From NCBI RefSeq assembly GCF_014108865.1, contig NZ_CP053928.1, positions 4,712,001 to 4,776,000 on the forward strand: 64,000 nt of DNA. Direction: 5' to 3'. The DNA comes from Nocardioides sp. WS12 (lineage in GTDB: Bacteria > Actinomycetota > Actinomycetes > Propionibacteriales > Nocardioidaceae). The position numbers and the translations under genes are program-made. Shown piece after piece: positions 15,745 to 23,894 of this stretch (positions are counted from its first letter, which is position 1; every line of letters starts with the position of its first letter). A model generated the notes under the pieces. That model was not told where the DNA came from. It made no database searches and saw only the letters and a list, made by a program, of their open reading frames with translations.

Positions 15745-16926
15745 ATGGAGAAGATCACGCCGAAGCTCATCAACTGGGCTTCGATCCTCGAGCAGGGCAC
15801 GCGCGACCAGGCGGTGACGACGGCGAAGATGCCGTTCATCCACCCGCACCTCGCGCTGATGCCCGACGCCCACCTGGGCCTGGGAGCGACGGTGGGTTCG
15901 GTCATTCCGACCCTCGGCGCCATCATCCCGGCCGCAGTCGGCGTCGACATCGGCTGCGGCATGATCGCCGTGCGCACCCAGTTCACCGCCGACCAGCTGC
16001 CGAGCGATCGGCGTCCGCTGCGCGAGGCCATCGAGCGGGCGATCCCGCTCTCGGCCGGCGCGGCCAACCGCAAGGTCAGCCGCCCCCACACCGAGCAGCG
16101 GCTCGAGCAGCTCGCTGCCGCGGCGAGCGAAGCCGGGTTCGAGCCCGGTCGCTACGCGAGCCGGTGGGAACTGCAGCTCGGCACGCTCGGATCCGGCAAT
16201 CACTTCATCGAGGTCACCGTCGACGAGGAGCAGCGGGTCTGGCTGTTCCTGCACTCGGGTTCGCGCGGTGTCGGCAACAAAATCGCCCAGAAGCACATCA
16301 AGGTCGCGCGCGACCTGTGCGAGAAGTGGTGGATTCCGCTGCCCGACAAGGACCTCGCCTACCTGGCCGAGGGCACCGACGAGTTCTGGGCCTACATCCG
16401 CGAGATGCGGTGGGCACAGCGCTACGCGCTGCTCAACCGCGAGGAGATGATGGACCGGGTCGTGCGGCAGTTCGCCGACTGGCTCGGGCTCGGGTCGGTC
16501 GACGACGTGGCGCGCGGCGAGGAGATCAACTGCCACCACAACTACACCGAGCAGGAGACCCACTTCGGCAAGCAGGTGTGGCTGTCCCGCAAGGGTGCGA
16601 TCAACGCCGAGCTCGGGCGGCCCGGCCTGATTCCCGGCTCCATGGGGACGGCGTCGTACGTCGTCAGCGGGCTCGGCAACAAGGTGGCACTCAACTCCGC
16701 GCCGCACGGGGCGGGGCGGGAGTACTCCCGCTCGCGGGCCCGGCGCACGTTCACGCGTGAGCAGCTGCAGGAGGCGATGGTGGGCATCGAGTACCGCGAC
16801 ACCGACGCGTTCATCGACGAGATCCCGGCGGCGTACAAGGACATCGACCAGGTGATGGCGGACGCCGCCGACCTCGTTGAGATCCGGCACACGCTGCGGC
16901 AGATCGTGAACGTGAAGGGCGACTGA
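15745..16926 (+). CDS. rtcB: RNA-splicing ligase RtcB
   Basis: 393-aa GTP- and Mn-dependent RNA ligase joining 2',3'-cyclic phosphate (3'-phosphate) and 5'-OH ends, for RNA repair. Metal and active-site signatures: PDAHLGLG (residues 45-52), GVDIGCGM (66-73), GSGNHFIE (about 150), HSGSRGVG (about 170), CHHNYTEQE (about 255), and the guanylylated-His region SAPHGAGR (about 320). Strong GAGGAGG Shine-Dalgarno. No RtcA or RtcR is nearby; instead two palindromes and a repeat copy precede it. Confidence 0.94.
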   Translation: MEKITPKLINWASILEQGTRDQAVTTAKMPFIHPHLALMPDAHLGLGATVGSVIPTLGAIIPAAVGVDIGCGMIAVRTQFTADQLPSDRRPLREAIERAIPLSAGAANRKVSRPHTEQRLEQLAAAASEAGFEPGRYASRWELQLGTLGSGNHFIEVTVDEEQRVWLFLHSGSRGVGNKIAQKHIKVARDLCEKWWIPLPDKDLAYLAEGTDEFWAYIREMRWAQRYALLNREEMMDRVVRQFADWLGLGSVDDVARGEEINCHHNYTEQETHFGKQVWLSRKGAINAELGRPGLIPGSMGTASYVVSGLGNKVALNSAPHGAGREYSRSRARRTFTREQLQEAMVGIEYRDTDAFIDEIPAAYKDIDQVMADAADLVEIRHTLRQIVNVKGD

Positions 16927-16973
16927 CACCCACCGCCGTGACAGGGGCTGGGGCGGTCGGTTTGAATGTCCCG

Positions 16974-17588
16974 ATGGAGGACGACCATCCCGACCTGCCC
17001 TGGCCCCTGTCCGGCGCCGACCCGCTCCGAGACGAGGTCCTCGCCGCGTACGCCGACCCGCAACGCGGGCACCACGGCACCCGGCACCTGCGCGAGGTGC
17101 TCGCGCACCTCGACACGCTGAGCCAGCACGAGACGACGTACGACCGCACGCCGGTTCTGCTCGCCGCGTGGTTCCACGATGCCGTGTACGACGGCGAGCG
17201 GGACGCCGAGGAGCGGTCGGCCACCTGGGCCGAGGAGGCGCTCCCCGCCTTCGCCGACGCCGCGACCGTGGCCGAAGTGGTCCGTCTGGTGCGGCTGACC
17301 GAGCACCACCGTCCCGAGGAGGGTGACGCCAACGGCGCGGCACTCTCGGACGCGGACCTGGCGATCCTCGCGGCGCCGCCGGAGCGCTACGACGCGTATG
17401 TCGCGGCGGTGCGCACCGAGTACGCCCACCTTCCCGACGAGGTCTTCAACAAGGGCCGCGCCGACGTCCTGCGGGCACTGTCGAGCAAGCCGCGGCTCTT
17501 CCACACGGCCTACGGCGCCGCGCACTGGGAGGCCGCGGCCCGCCCCAACCTGGCTCGCGAGATCGAGGCCCTCGAGGCCACCGGGTAG
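16974..17588 (+). CDS. HD-domain metal-dependent phosphohydrolase
   Basis: 204 aa. HD superfamily signature: HHGTRHLREVL (about residue 38), FHDAVYDGERDAEERSA (HD at about 70), EHHRP (about 110) and a later Asp. This matches the predicted HD phosphohydrolase family related to YpgQ-like small-molecule hydrolases; the substrate is unknown. ATG 16974 is preferred (TTGAAT 6 nt upstream); GTG 16938 is in frame. It ends 2 nt from the stop of the convergent azoreductase gene. Confidence 0.85.
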   Translation: MEDDHPDLPWPLSGADPLRDEVLAAYADPQRGHHGTRHLREVLAHLDTLSQHETTYDRTPVLLAAWFHDAVYDGERDAEERSATWAEEALPAFADAATVAEVVRLVRLTEHHRPEEGDANGAALSDADLAILAAPPERYDAYVAAVRTEYAHLPDEVFNKGRADVLRALSSKPRLFHTAYGAAHWEAAARPNLAREIEALEATG

Positions 17589-17590
17589 CG

Positions 17591-18256
17591 CTACGGCGCG
17601 AGCGACACCGCGGGCTGCGCGTCCCAGGCCCCCGTTGCCACCCAGGCCCGCACATCGGCGATCGCTGCCTTGGCTGCGGCGTTGCGCAGTTCGACCGTCA
17701 CGTCGCACGGCTGCACGGGGAAGAACTCGATGTCACTGATGCCGACGAACCCGAAGATGCTGCCGAGGTAGCTCTGCACCTGGTCCAGCTCGGACATCGG
17801 CGGCTGGGAGTAGTCGCCGCCGCGCGAGGTCACGCAGACCATCTTCTTGCCCTCGACGAGGCCGACCGGCTGGCCCTGCTCGTTGTAGGTGAACAGGTAG
17901 CCCGGCTGGACGATCGCATCGATGTAGTACTTCAGCGCGTAGGGGATGCCGAAGTTCCACATGGGCACGGTCAGGACGTACAGGTCCGCGGCGAGGAACT
18001 GCTCGATCGTGCGCTCGATCTCCTGCCACGACCCGGTCGCCGCCTCGTCGACGGGCTGACCCGTCATCAGGGCGTACTTGGACTTGATGTTGACGCCCGC
18101 GACCGCGGGGAGGTCAGCACTGAAGAGGTCGAGCGTGGTGACCTCGAGGTCGTCGTACTTCTGGTGCAGCTCTTCGATCAGGACGCTGGAGACGCGTCCC
18201 GTGTTGGAAGCGAGGCCACGGGGCGTGGCGATGATGTGCAGGAGACGAGTGCTCAT
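17591..18256 (-). CDS. azoR: FMN-dependent NADH-azoreductase family flavodoxin-fold protein
   Basis: 221 aa, flavodoxin-like fold. The FMN phosphate loop is at residues 9-18 (IATPRGLASN), VPMWNFGIPYALKYYIDAI (about 97-115) is the AzoR signature, and TSRGGDY (about 145) follows. It reduces quinones or azo compounds with NADH. No regulator is adjacent apart from unrelated genes. ATG 18256. The name is by family resemblance. Confidence 0.85.
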   Translation of the reverse strand: MSTRLLHIIATPRGLASNTGRVSSVLIEELHQKYDDLEVTTLDLFSADLPAVAGVNIKSKYALMTGQPVDEAATGSWQEIERTIEQFLAADLYVLTVPMWNFGIPYALKYYIDAIVQPGYLFTYNEQGQPVGLVEGKKMVCVTSRGGDYSQPPMSELDQVQSYLGSIFGFVGISDIEFFPVQPCDVTVELRNAAAKAAIADVRAWVATGAWDAQPAVSLAP

Positions 18257-18428
18257 GGGGGCTCCAGGGGCGCGGGTTCAGTGGGCAGGACAGGTCCGGC
18301 GGGACGAGCACCGAGAGCCGGGCGTGACAACATGCCGACGCTAGCGCCGCAGCACCCGCGCGCGCCACCAACGGAACCGTGCAGACCGGCTCCCGAGCGC
18401 CCTTGGGAAACCAACGCACAATGGGCCT

Positions 18429-18794
18429 GTGGACGACACCGTGATCTTCGTGGCCCGGGCGCAGGTGCTCGCCGATCTCGAGGCCCGTGCCCTCGGGACG
18501 CCGAACACGGTGACCCTTCTCGAGGAGGCCTGTTCCGAACGGCGATGGTGGCTCGAGCAGTGGACGGACGGGGCGCCGTACATCGGCGGCCTCATCGCGC
18601 AGGACCTCCAGGACGCGCTGGCCGATCAGTTCGGCCGCGGCACCCGCGAAGGCCTCTGGCCCGTGTGCGTCGGTTGCCAGGACGGGCCGATCCACGCGTT
18701 GCACATCGACCCGGACCTGGGTGGCCCGGACCCACAGTGGGTGTGCGAGGAGACCGGCCAGACGGTCGCTCCGCTGGGAGGCCTGACCGGCTGA
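18429..18794 (+). CDS. Hypothetical protein
   Basis: 121-aa soluble acidic protein; I do not recognise the family. It contains CVGC near residue 79 and one Cys near 105, with WWLEQWTDGAPYIGG around 40, and no signal peptide or membrane segment. CACAAT lies 6 nt before the GTG start, consistent with a leaderless transcript. Flanked by azoreductase (divergent) and a GntR regulator (convergent). Confidence 0.7.
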   Translation: MDDTVIFVARAQVLADLEARALGTPNTVTLLEEACSERRWWLEQWTDGAPYIGGLIAQDLQDALADQFGRGTREGLWPVCVGCQDGPIHALHIDPDLGGPDPQWVCEETGQTVAPLGGLTG

Positions 18795-18815
18795 GGTGGC
18801 CTGGCCCGGTCGATC

Positions 18816-19505
18816 TCAGTCGCGCAGGAGCAGGCAGACGGAGTGCTGGTCGCCGCGGTAGATCGTCCGCGACACCTCGACCGGGATGTCGCGCCACAGC
18901 GCGCGACGCGCCCGCCGCAGGACCACTCCACCGACCGGAAGCTCGAGCAGACCGGCCTCGACGTCCGTCGCCGTGCGGGCCGCGACGTCGTCCTCGGCCC
19001 AGGTGGGTCGGCGGCCACGAGAGGCCAGGTCGTCGTACAGGCTGGCGGGGAGCTTCTCGAGGAGGCCCGGGACCATGCTCTCCGGCAAGAAGGCGTCCGA
19101 CAGGCACACCGGTCGGCCGTCAGCCAGGCGCAGCCGCTGCCAGTGCACGACCATCTCGTCGGGGCGCAGGCGCAGGGCACCGGCAACCGACGGGGTCGGC
19201 GAGACACGCTCTGCGACGAGCGTGCGTGACTCAGCGACGACCCCCTTGGCCGCCATGTCCTCGGTGAAGCTGGAGACTCCGGTGGGCGTGCGCCGCGGTA
19301 CGGCGACGAAGGTGCCCCGTCCCGGGAACCGCTCGAGCACACCCTCACCGACCAGTGCATCGAGCGCCTGACGCACAGTCATCCGGGCGACACCGAAGCG
19401 GTCGACCAGGTCGCGTTCGGACGGCGCCGCCGTGCCGGGCGCGCTGCCACGAACGAGCTCGCGGACGTACTCGCGGATCTCCACGTGCTTGAGCATGCGG
19501 CTCAT
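18816..19505 (-). CDS. GntR-family regulator, HutC/UTRA type
   Basis: 229 aa. Winged-helix GntR domain (residues 5-70; PSERDLVDRFGVARMTVRQA and GVLERFPGRGTFVA) followed by a UTRA ligand-binding domain (85-225). Such proteins repress transport or catabolic genes until a small ligand binds. The ligand is unknown and no obvious target gene adjoins, so it may act in trans. ATG 19505 has GAGGGGGG upstream; TTG 19508 is in frame. Confidence 0.88.
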   Translation of the reverse strand: MSRMLKHVEIREYVRELVRGSAPGTAAPSERDLVDRFGVARMTVRQALDALVGEGVLERFPGRGTFVAVPRRTPTGVSSFTEDMAAKGVVAESRTLVAERVSPTPSVAGALRLRPDEMVVHWQRLRLADGRPVCLSDAFLPESMVPGLLEKLPASLYDDLASRGRRPTWAEDDVAARTATDVEAGLLELPVGGVVLRRARRALWRDIPVEVSRTIYRGDQHSVCLLLRD

Positions 19506-19625
19506 CAACCCCCCTCGACCATTGCCACAATTCGGAGATTAGGAGGGGGCCGACGACGCGTCCGGCGAACTCCGATTTATTTGCCCGAACCATCGGATTC
19601 GCGGACATCTCCACGGCCACGTCGT

Positions 19626-19641
19626 ACGAACACCTGTTCGA
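19626..19641 (+). promoter_or_regulatory. SOS (LexA) box candidate upstream of alkB
   Basis: CGAAC-ACCT-GTTCG is a perfect 5-4-5 inverted repeat with a following A, matching the actinobacterial LexA consensus TCGAAC-N4-GTTCGA at all but the outermost left base. It sits 9 nt upstream of the TACGAT -10 box of alkB. Confidence 0.7.
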
Positions 19642-19662
19642 TCAGGGTCTACGATGGGCCCC

Positions 19663-20286
19663 ATGGCGGTGGACTTCCAGAGCACCCTGTTCGAGACGGT
19701 CGCGCCCGAACAGACCGGCCCGATCGAGCGTCGCGCCCTGAGCGACGGCGCCTGGGTCGACGTCGCCCGCAACTGGCTCCCCCACGCCGACGACGTCTTC
19801 GCGGCGCTGGTCAACGAAGTCCCCTGGCGCGCAGAGCGCCGGTCGATGTACGACCGCGTGGTCGACGTACCCCGCCTCGTCCACACCTACATGATTGGCG
19901 ACGACCTGCCCCACCCGGCGTTGACGGCTGCGCGCGAGGACCTGACGACCCGCTACGGCGACGAGCTAGGCGAGCCGTTCCGGACCGCCGGTTGCTGCTA
20001 CTACCGCGACGGGCGCGACAGCGTCGCGTGGCACGGCGACACCATCGGGCGCGGCTCGACCCACGACACGATGGTCGCCATCGTGTCCGTCGGCGATCCC
20101 CGCAAGCTGCACCTGCGGCCCCGCGATCCGGAGCGACGCAGCGAGGGATTCGCGGTCGAGATGGGCCACGGCGACCTCGTCGTGATGGGTGGCTCCTGCC
20201 AGCGCACCTGGGAGCACGCGGTCCCCAAGGTGGCGTCAGCCGGACCGCGGATCTCGGTCCAGTTCCGCCCCTTCGGCGTGTTCTGA
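19663..20286 (+). CDS. alkB: AlkB-type 2-oxoglutarate/Fe(II) dioxygenase
   Basis: 207 aa. Iron ligands: WHGD (His-x-Asp near residue 125) and WEHAVPK (second His near 180); RISVQFR near the C-terminus carries the 2-oxoglutarate-binding Arg. AlkB enzymes oxidatively remove alkyl groups from DNA or RNA bases. Leaderless ATG at 19663: TACGAT ends 7 nt upstream; ATG 19654 is in frame. An SOS-box-like site just upstream suggests DNA-damage control (inference). Confidence 0.9.
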   Translation: MAVDFQSTLFETVAPEQTGPIERRALSDGAWVDVARNWLPHADDVFAALVNEVPWRAERRSMYDRVVDVPRLVHTYMIGDDLPHPALTAAREDLTTRYGDELGEPFRTAGCCYYRDGRDSVAWHGDTIGRGSTHDTMVAIVSVGDPRKLHLRPRDPERRSEGFAVEMGHGDLVVMGGSCQRTWEHAVPKVASAGPRISVQFRPFGVF

Positions 20287-20289
20287 GCC

Positions 20290-20694
20290 CTACTGTTCCT
20301 GCGCGGTGAGCTCGGCGTCCGAGCGCAGGATGCAGCACTCGTTGCCCTCGGGGTCGGCGAGGATGACCCAGCCGGACCCGGGCCCGTGGATGCCGCGATG
20401 GTCGGCCACCTGGGTGGCGCCGTACTCCAGGAGACGGGCCACCTCCTCGTCCCGGTTGACCTCACGGGGGCGCAGGTCGAAGTGCACGCGGTTCTTCAGC
20501 GGGGTCTTGGCGTCGGGCACCTGAAGGAAGAGGATCTGGTGGCCGGTGACGGGGTCGAGGATCATGCACTCGACGTGCCCGGGCAGGTTCGGGTCGCCGT
20601 CCACGTCGACGTAGCCGAGGACGGGCTTCCACCACTCCGAGAGCTCGTAGGCGTTGAGGCTGTCGACGGTGGTGTGCGAGATGTACGACGTCAT
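20290..20694 (-). CDS. VOC-family (glyoxalase-like) protein
   Basis: 134 aa, vicinal-oxygen-chelate fold in two beta-alpha-beta-beta-beta repeats: first around residues 5-55 (WWKPVLGYVD), second around 70-125 (NRVHFDLRP, WVILADPEGNECCI). Single-domain members bind or modify small hydrophobic compounds; the substrate is unknown. ATG 20694 starts the conserved region; the frame is open a little further upstream. Converges with alkB, 3 nt apart. Confidence 0.82.
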   Translation of the reverse strand: MTSYISHTTVDSLNAYELSEWWKPVLGYVDVDGDPNLPGHVECMILDPVTGHQILFLQVPDAKTPLKNRVHFDLRPREVNRDEEVARLLEYGATQVADHRGIHGPGSGWVILADPEGNECCILRSDAELTAQEQ

Positions 20695-20749
20695 GCGGCC
20701 ACTCTCACCGGCGCCAGCCGTTGCCACAACCGGATTTCCGCCCGGCTCG

Positions 20750-21577
20750 TCAGGGGGTGGCGGACGCCGTCGGATCCACCGGGTCGACGGACTCCGTGGC
20801 CGTCTCGGTCACGGTGACCGTCGCGGTCGGGGTGTCCGAGGGAGTCGGTTCGGTGGTGTCGGTCGTGGTCGCCGACGTCTCCTGGGTCGGGGTGGTCGAC
20901 TCGCTCTCGGTCGGCCCGGTGGTGGGGTCGGTCGGCGTGACCTGCTCGGTCGGTTGTTCGTCCGTCCCGGTGCGGTCACCGAAGATCCCGGTGATGGAGG
21001 TGCGGTCGTCGTCGGTACCGCCCGTGATCGTCGAGACGCTCTTGCCCGCCAGCACCTCGACGATGCTGATCACGCCGAGCGCGAGCACGAACACGGCGAC
21101 CGCGAGCAGGGCCATCCGCCGCCACGGCAGGTCAGACCAGCGACCGGGTTCCTTCAGCACGGGCCGCTCCACGGGCCGCTCCACGGGCCGCTCCACGGTC
21201 GGCCGATCCGCGTCGGGGTCCAGCGCACTGCTGGCCGCGTCGAGCCGCTCGCGAGCTCGTGCCACGTCCTGCTGGGCCCGCGGCCCTTCGGGGTGCCCTT
21301 CTGCCCGTCGCAGGTCCTGGTCAGCCAGGTTCACCTTCTGCAGGGCAACCGCCTGGACCTCGGCCATCCGACGGCGACTGGACTCGATGCCCTGCTTGTA
21401 GAGAGCAGTACTGACGGTCGCGACCACGCTGCCGAGCGCCGCGCCGATCAGGGTTCCGGCGGCACCGAGGGTCGAGAGCAGGACGGCAACGGTGACCGCC
21501 GCCGCCGCGCCCGCGAAGGTGGCCGGCCAGTCGATGGGCGACCGGGCCTCCTCCTGGGCGACCTTCTGCTCGACCAT
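20750..21577 (-). CDS. Hypothetical protein with two membrane segments and Thr/Ser-rich tail
   Basis: 275 aa. A hydrophobic stretch at about 20-60 (Ala/Gly/Val-rich) and one at about 155-178 flank a charged, probably helical cytoplasmic loop with VERP repeats. The C-terminal 85 residues are almost only Thr, Ser, Glu, Pro and Asp and would be exposed outside, resembling a glycosylated or wall-spanning tail. No family recognised. Followed by 14 nt upstream neighbour cysQ in the same direction. Confidence 0.75.
   Translation of the reverse strand: MVEQKVAQEEARSPIDWPATFAGAAAAVTVAVLLSTLGAAGTLIGAALGSVVATVSTALYKQGIESSRRRMAEVQAVALQKVNLADQDLRRAEGHPEGPRAQQDVARARERLDAASSALDPDADRPTVERPVERPVERPVLKEPGRWSDLPWRRMALLAVAVFVLALGVISIVEVLAGKSVSTITGGTDDDRTSITGIFGDRTGTDEQPTEQVTPTDPTTGPTESESTTPTQETSATTTDTTEPTPSDTPTATVTVTETATESVDPVDPTASATP
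21159..21194 (-). repeat. 12-bp tandem repeat coding VERP
   Basis: Three exact copies of ACGGGCCGCTCC (plus strand), giving VERP-VERP-VERP in the membrane protein's linker. Confidence 0.85.
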
Positions 21578-21591
21578 GGCGGACTGTCGGA

Positions 21592-22383
21592 TCAGTCCGT
21601 GCCGTGCGCGGCGATGAAGGCGAGGATCTGCTCGGACAACTCAGGGCGGCAGACGATCACGTCAGGCAGGTAGACATCGGCCTGGTTGTAGACCAGTTCG
21701 CTGCCGTCGACGCGCGAGGTGAACAGGCCGGCTGCGCGGGCCACGGCCACCGGAGCAGCCGAGTCCCACTCGTACTGCCCGCCCGCGTGCACGTAGGCGT
21801 CTGCGACGTCGCGAACCACGGACATCATCTTCACGCCGGCCGACCCCATCGGCACCAGTTCGGCGTCGATCTCGGCGGCCAGGGCCTGCACGAAGGCGGG
21901 CGGACGGGTACGGGAAACGGCGATCCGGGGGCGGGCCGACGTACGCACGGGGACGACAGGCGGGGTGCCGGTGTTGAAGGTCTCGCCGAGGACCGGCTGC
22001 GCGACCGCACCGGCGATCAGGGTGCCGGCCTGCCAGAGCGCCACGTGCACGGCCCAGTCGTCGCGGGGCGGCTCGGAGAACTCACGGGTGCCGTCGAGCG
22101 GGTCGACGATCCACACCTTGTCGGACTGCAGGCGGGCGTCCTTGTCGGCGGCGTCCTCGAGCGCCTCCTCGGACAGGACGGCGTCGTCAGGGCGGTACGT
22201 CGCCAGCAGGTCCATCAGCAGCACGTGGGCGGCCCGGTCACCGGCGTCCTTGAGTTCCTTGCCCTCGAGGCCCTCGGTGCGGACTTCCAGCAGACGCTGG
22301 CCCGCAGCCTCGGCCAGCCAGGCCGCGAACTGGTGGTCATCGGCAACAACATCAGCGGCGGGGACGCCGGGATCAAAGGTCAC
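21592..22383 (-). CDS. Inositol monophosphatase-family / CysQ-type 3'(2'),5'-bisphosphate nucleotidase
   Basis: 263 aa, Mg-dependent, Li-sensitive phosphatase superfamily. Motifs: LSEEA (about residue 70), WIVDPLDGTREF (about 91-102) and EWDSAAPVAVARAAG (about 205-219). The DGTREF form is typical of CysQ, which hydrolyses PAP from sulfur assimilation. Leaderless GTG at 22383: TAGGGT ends 6 nt upstream. The gene lies behind a large repeat array that separates it from pth. Confidence 0.87.
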   Translation of the reverse strand: MTFDPGVPAADVVADDHQFAAWLAEAAGQRLLEVRTEGLEGKELKDAGDRAAHVLLMDLLATYRPDDAVLSEEALEDAADKDARLQSDKVWIVDPLDGTREFSEPPRDDWAVHVALWQAGTLIAGAVAQPVLGETFNTGTPPVVPVRTSARPRIAVSRTRPPAFVQALAAEIDAELVPMGSAGVKMMSVVRDVADAYVHAGGQYEWDSAAPVAVARAAGLFTSRVDGSELVYNQADVYLPDVIVCRPELSEQILAFIAAHGTD

Positions 22384-22403
22384 CGGGTCACCCTAGCGAT
22401 CGC

Positions 22404-22513
22404 CGACTTGGGGTTTGTGACCCGCGACTTGGGGTTTGTGTCCGCGCCGTCGTACACAAGGCACCAACTCGACGGGGACAAACCCCAAGTCGGCGGCTAC
22501 AAACCCCAACTCG
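22404..22513. repeat. Inverting array of a 15-bp motif with 21-bp period
   Basis: CGACTTGGGGTTTGT occurs at 22404-22418 and 22425-22439 (direct), and its complement at 22478-22492 (exact) and 22499-22513 (one mismatch); a degenerate complement sits near 22457-22472. All same-orientation neighbours are exactly 21 bp apart. The two halves can fold into long hairpins, immediately downstream of the pth stop codon. Confidence 0.85.
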
Positions 22514-22515
22514 CG

Positions 22516-23118
22516 CTAGGAGTTGAAGCGCTGCTGGGTCTTCTCGAGGCCGTCGGTGACCAGGGACTCGACGGCGTCGGCAGCGGAGTCCACCTGGAAG
22601 GGCAGTTCCTTGCGCTCGACGCCGGAGTAGTTGGACAGCACGAAGTCGGCGACGTCCTGGCGGCCGGGCGGGCGGCCGATGCCGGCCCGCACCCGGTAGA
22701 AGTCGCCGGTGCCGAGCGAGGAGCGCATCGACTTGAGGCCGTTGTGGCCGTTGTCGCCGCCGCCGAGCTTGCTGCGCAGCGTGCCGAAGTCGATGTCGAG
22801 CTCGTCGTGGATCGCAATGATCCGGTCGGCGGGCACCTTGTAGAAGGTGGCCAGCGCCTTGATCGCGCCACCCGACTCGTTCATGTACGTGCGCGCCTTG
22901 GCGAGGACCACGCGCGGCGCAGCCGAACCGGGCGCACCGAAGCGCCCCTCGACGACGTCCGCACGGCCGGTCTTGTGGGCGCGGAAGCCGCTGCCCATCC
23001 GGCGGGCGAGTTCATCCACCACGAGGTGGCCGACGTTGTGCCGATGTCCCGAGTACGACGGCCCGGGGTTGCCGAGTCCGACGACGAGCCACACATCGGC
23101 GCTGGTGTCGTCTGCCAC
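22516..23118 (-). CDS. pth: Peptidyl-tRNA hydrolase
   Basis: 200 aa. Cleaves peptidyl-tRNA released from stalled ribosomes. Signatures: VGLGNPGPSYSGHRHNVGH (catalytic His near residue 26), KARTYMNESGGA (Asn near 76), DELDIDFGTLRSKLGGGDNGHNGLKS (Asp near 101, Asn near 122). GTG 23118 is chosen for the ideal GAGGAGG 5 nt upstream, although the frame is open to 23223. Downstream of rplY as in most actinobacteria, separated by 101 bp holding a strong hairpin. Confidence 0.93.
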   Translation of the reverse strand: MADDTSADVWLVVGLGNPGPSYSGHRHNVGHLVVDELARRMGSGFRAHKTGRADVVEGRFGAPGSAAPRVVLAKARTYMNESGGAIKALATFYKVPADRIIAIHDELDIDFGTLRSKLGGGDNGHNGLKSMRSSLGTGDFYRVRAGIGRPPGRQDVADFVLSNYSGVERKELPFQVDSAADAVESLVTDGLEKTQQRFNS

Positions 23119-23152
23119 GGGGGCCTCCTCGGTCTCGTCAGGAACGGCAGAA

Positions 23153-23182
23153 CTCCCCGGCACGATGGAACGTGCCGGGGAG
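23153..23182 (-). terminator. 12-bp hairpin between rplY and pth
   Basis: CTCCCCGGCACG-ATGGAA-CGTGCCGGGGAG is a perfect 12-bp stem with a 6-nt loop, 37 nt after the rplY stop and 35 nt before pth. No T-run follows, so it may be an attenuator or mRNA-processing/stability element rather than a classic terminator. Confidence 0.6.
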
Positions 23183-23219
23183 ATCAGACGGCCCAGGAAC
23201 CACCTGAGCCGACTGAAGG

Positions 23220-23843
23220 TCACTCGCTGTCGCCAGCTTCGGCGGCGTCGCCCGCAGCGTCTTCGCCCTCGGCCGGAGCGGCCTCGTCGCCGGTGTCGCT
23301 GTCCTGCGCACCGGTGACGTTGACGATCAGGGTCTCCGGGTCGGTGACCAGCGTGGTGCCGGCGGGCAGCACGACGTCGCCAGCGAGGAACTGGGTGCCG
23401 GCGGCGGCGCCCTCGATGTTGACCTCGATGGACTCGGGGATGTTCGTGGCGTCAGCCTCGACCTGGATCGTGTTGTTCTCGGTGACGACCAGCGTGTCCT
23501 TCTCGGCGTCGCCGACGACGTGGATCTGGACGTCAACGGTGGCCTTGTCGCCGCGGACGACGGCAACGAAGTCGACGTGCTCGAGGAGGCGACGGACCGG
23601 GTCGACCTGGACCTGCTTGGTCAGGGCGAGCTGGATGGTGCCGTCGATGTCGAGCTCGAGCAGCGCGTTGGCGCCACCGTGGCGGATCGCCATCATGGTC
23701 TCGTGGCCCGGGAGGGTGACGTGGATCGGCTCGTTGCCGTGTCCGTAGACGACCGCGGGGATCTTGTTCTCGCGGCGGATGCGGCGGGCAGCGCCCTTGC
23801 CGAACTCGGCGCGGATCTCGGCCTTGATCTTCTCGGTGCTCAT
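23220..23843 (-). CDS. rplY: 50S ribosomal protein L25 (CTC form)
   Basis: 207 aa. N-terminal L25 5S-rRNA-binding domain (residues 1-95; start MSTEKIKAEIRAEFGKGAAR, KIPAVVYGHG) and C-terminal TL5/CTC domain (96-180), then an acidic Ala/Glu/Gly-rich tail of about 30 residues. ATG 23843 has AGGAGA upstream. First gene of the rplY-pth pair, here separated from prs-glmU by an AAA ATPase and the MarR pair, whereas these genes are often contiguous. Confidence 0.94.
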   Translation of the reverse strand: MSTEKIKAEIRAEFGKGAARRIRRENKIPAVVYGHGNEPIHVTLPGHETMMAIRHGGANALLELDIDGTIQLALTKQVQVDPVRRLLEHVDFVAVVRGDKATVDVQIHVVGDAEKDTLVVTENNTIQVEADATNIPESIEVNIEGAAAGTQFLAGDVVLPAGTTLVTDPETLIVNVTGAQDSDTGDEAAPAEGEDAAGDAAEAGDSE

Positions 23844-23894
23844 GGGGAATCTCCTGGATCGTCTGGGTCTCGGTGGGAGCCCCGGAAACAGGAG

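Noticed and set aside
19506..19625. GntR-type operator near its own gene
   Set aside because: TCGGAG/CTCCGA appear about 40 bp apart and are not a convincing dyad; no known UTRA operator consensus.
22404..22513. CRISPR-like array
   Set aside because: Units are 15 bp with 6-nt gaps, orientation inverts, and no cas genes are near.
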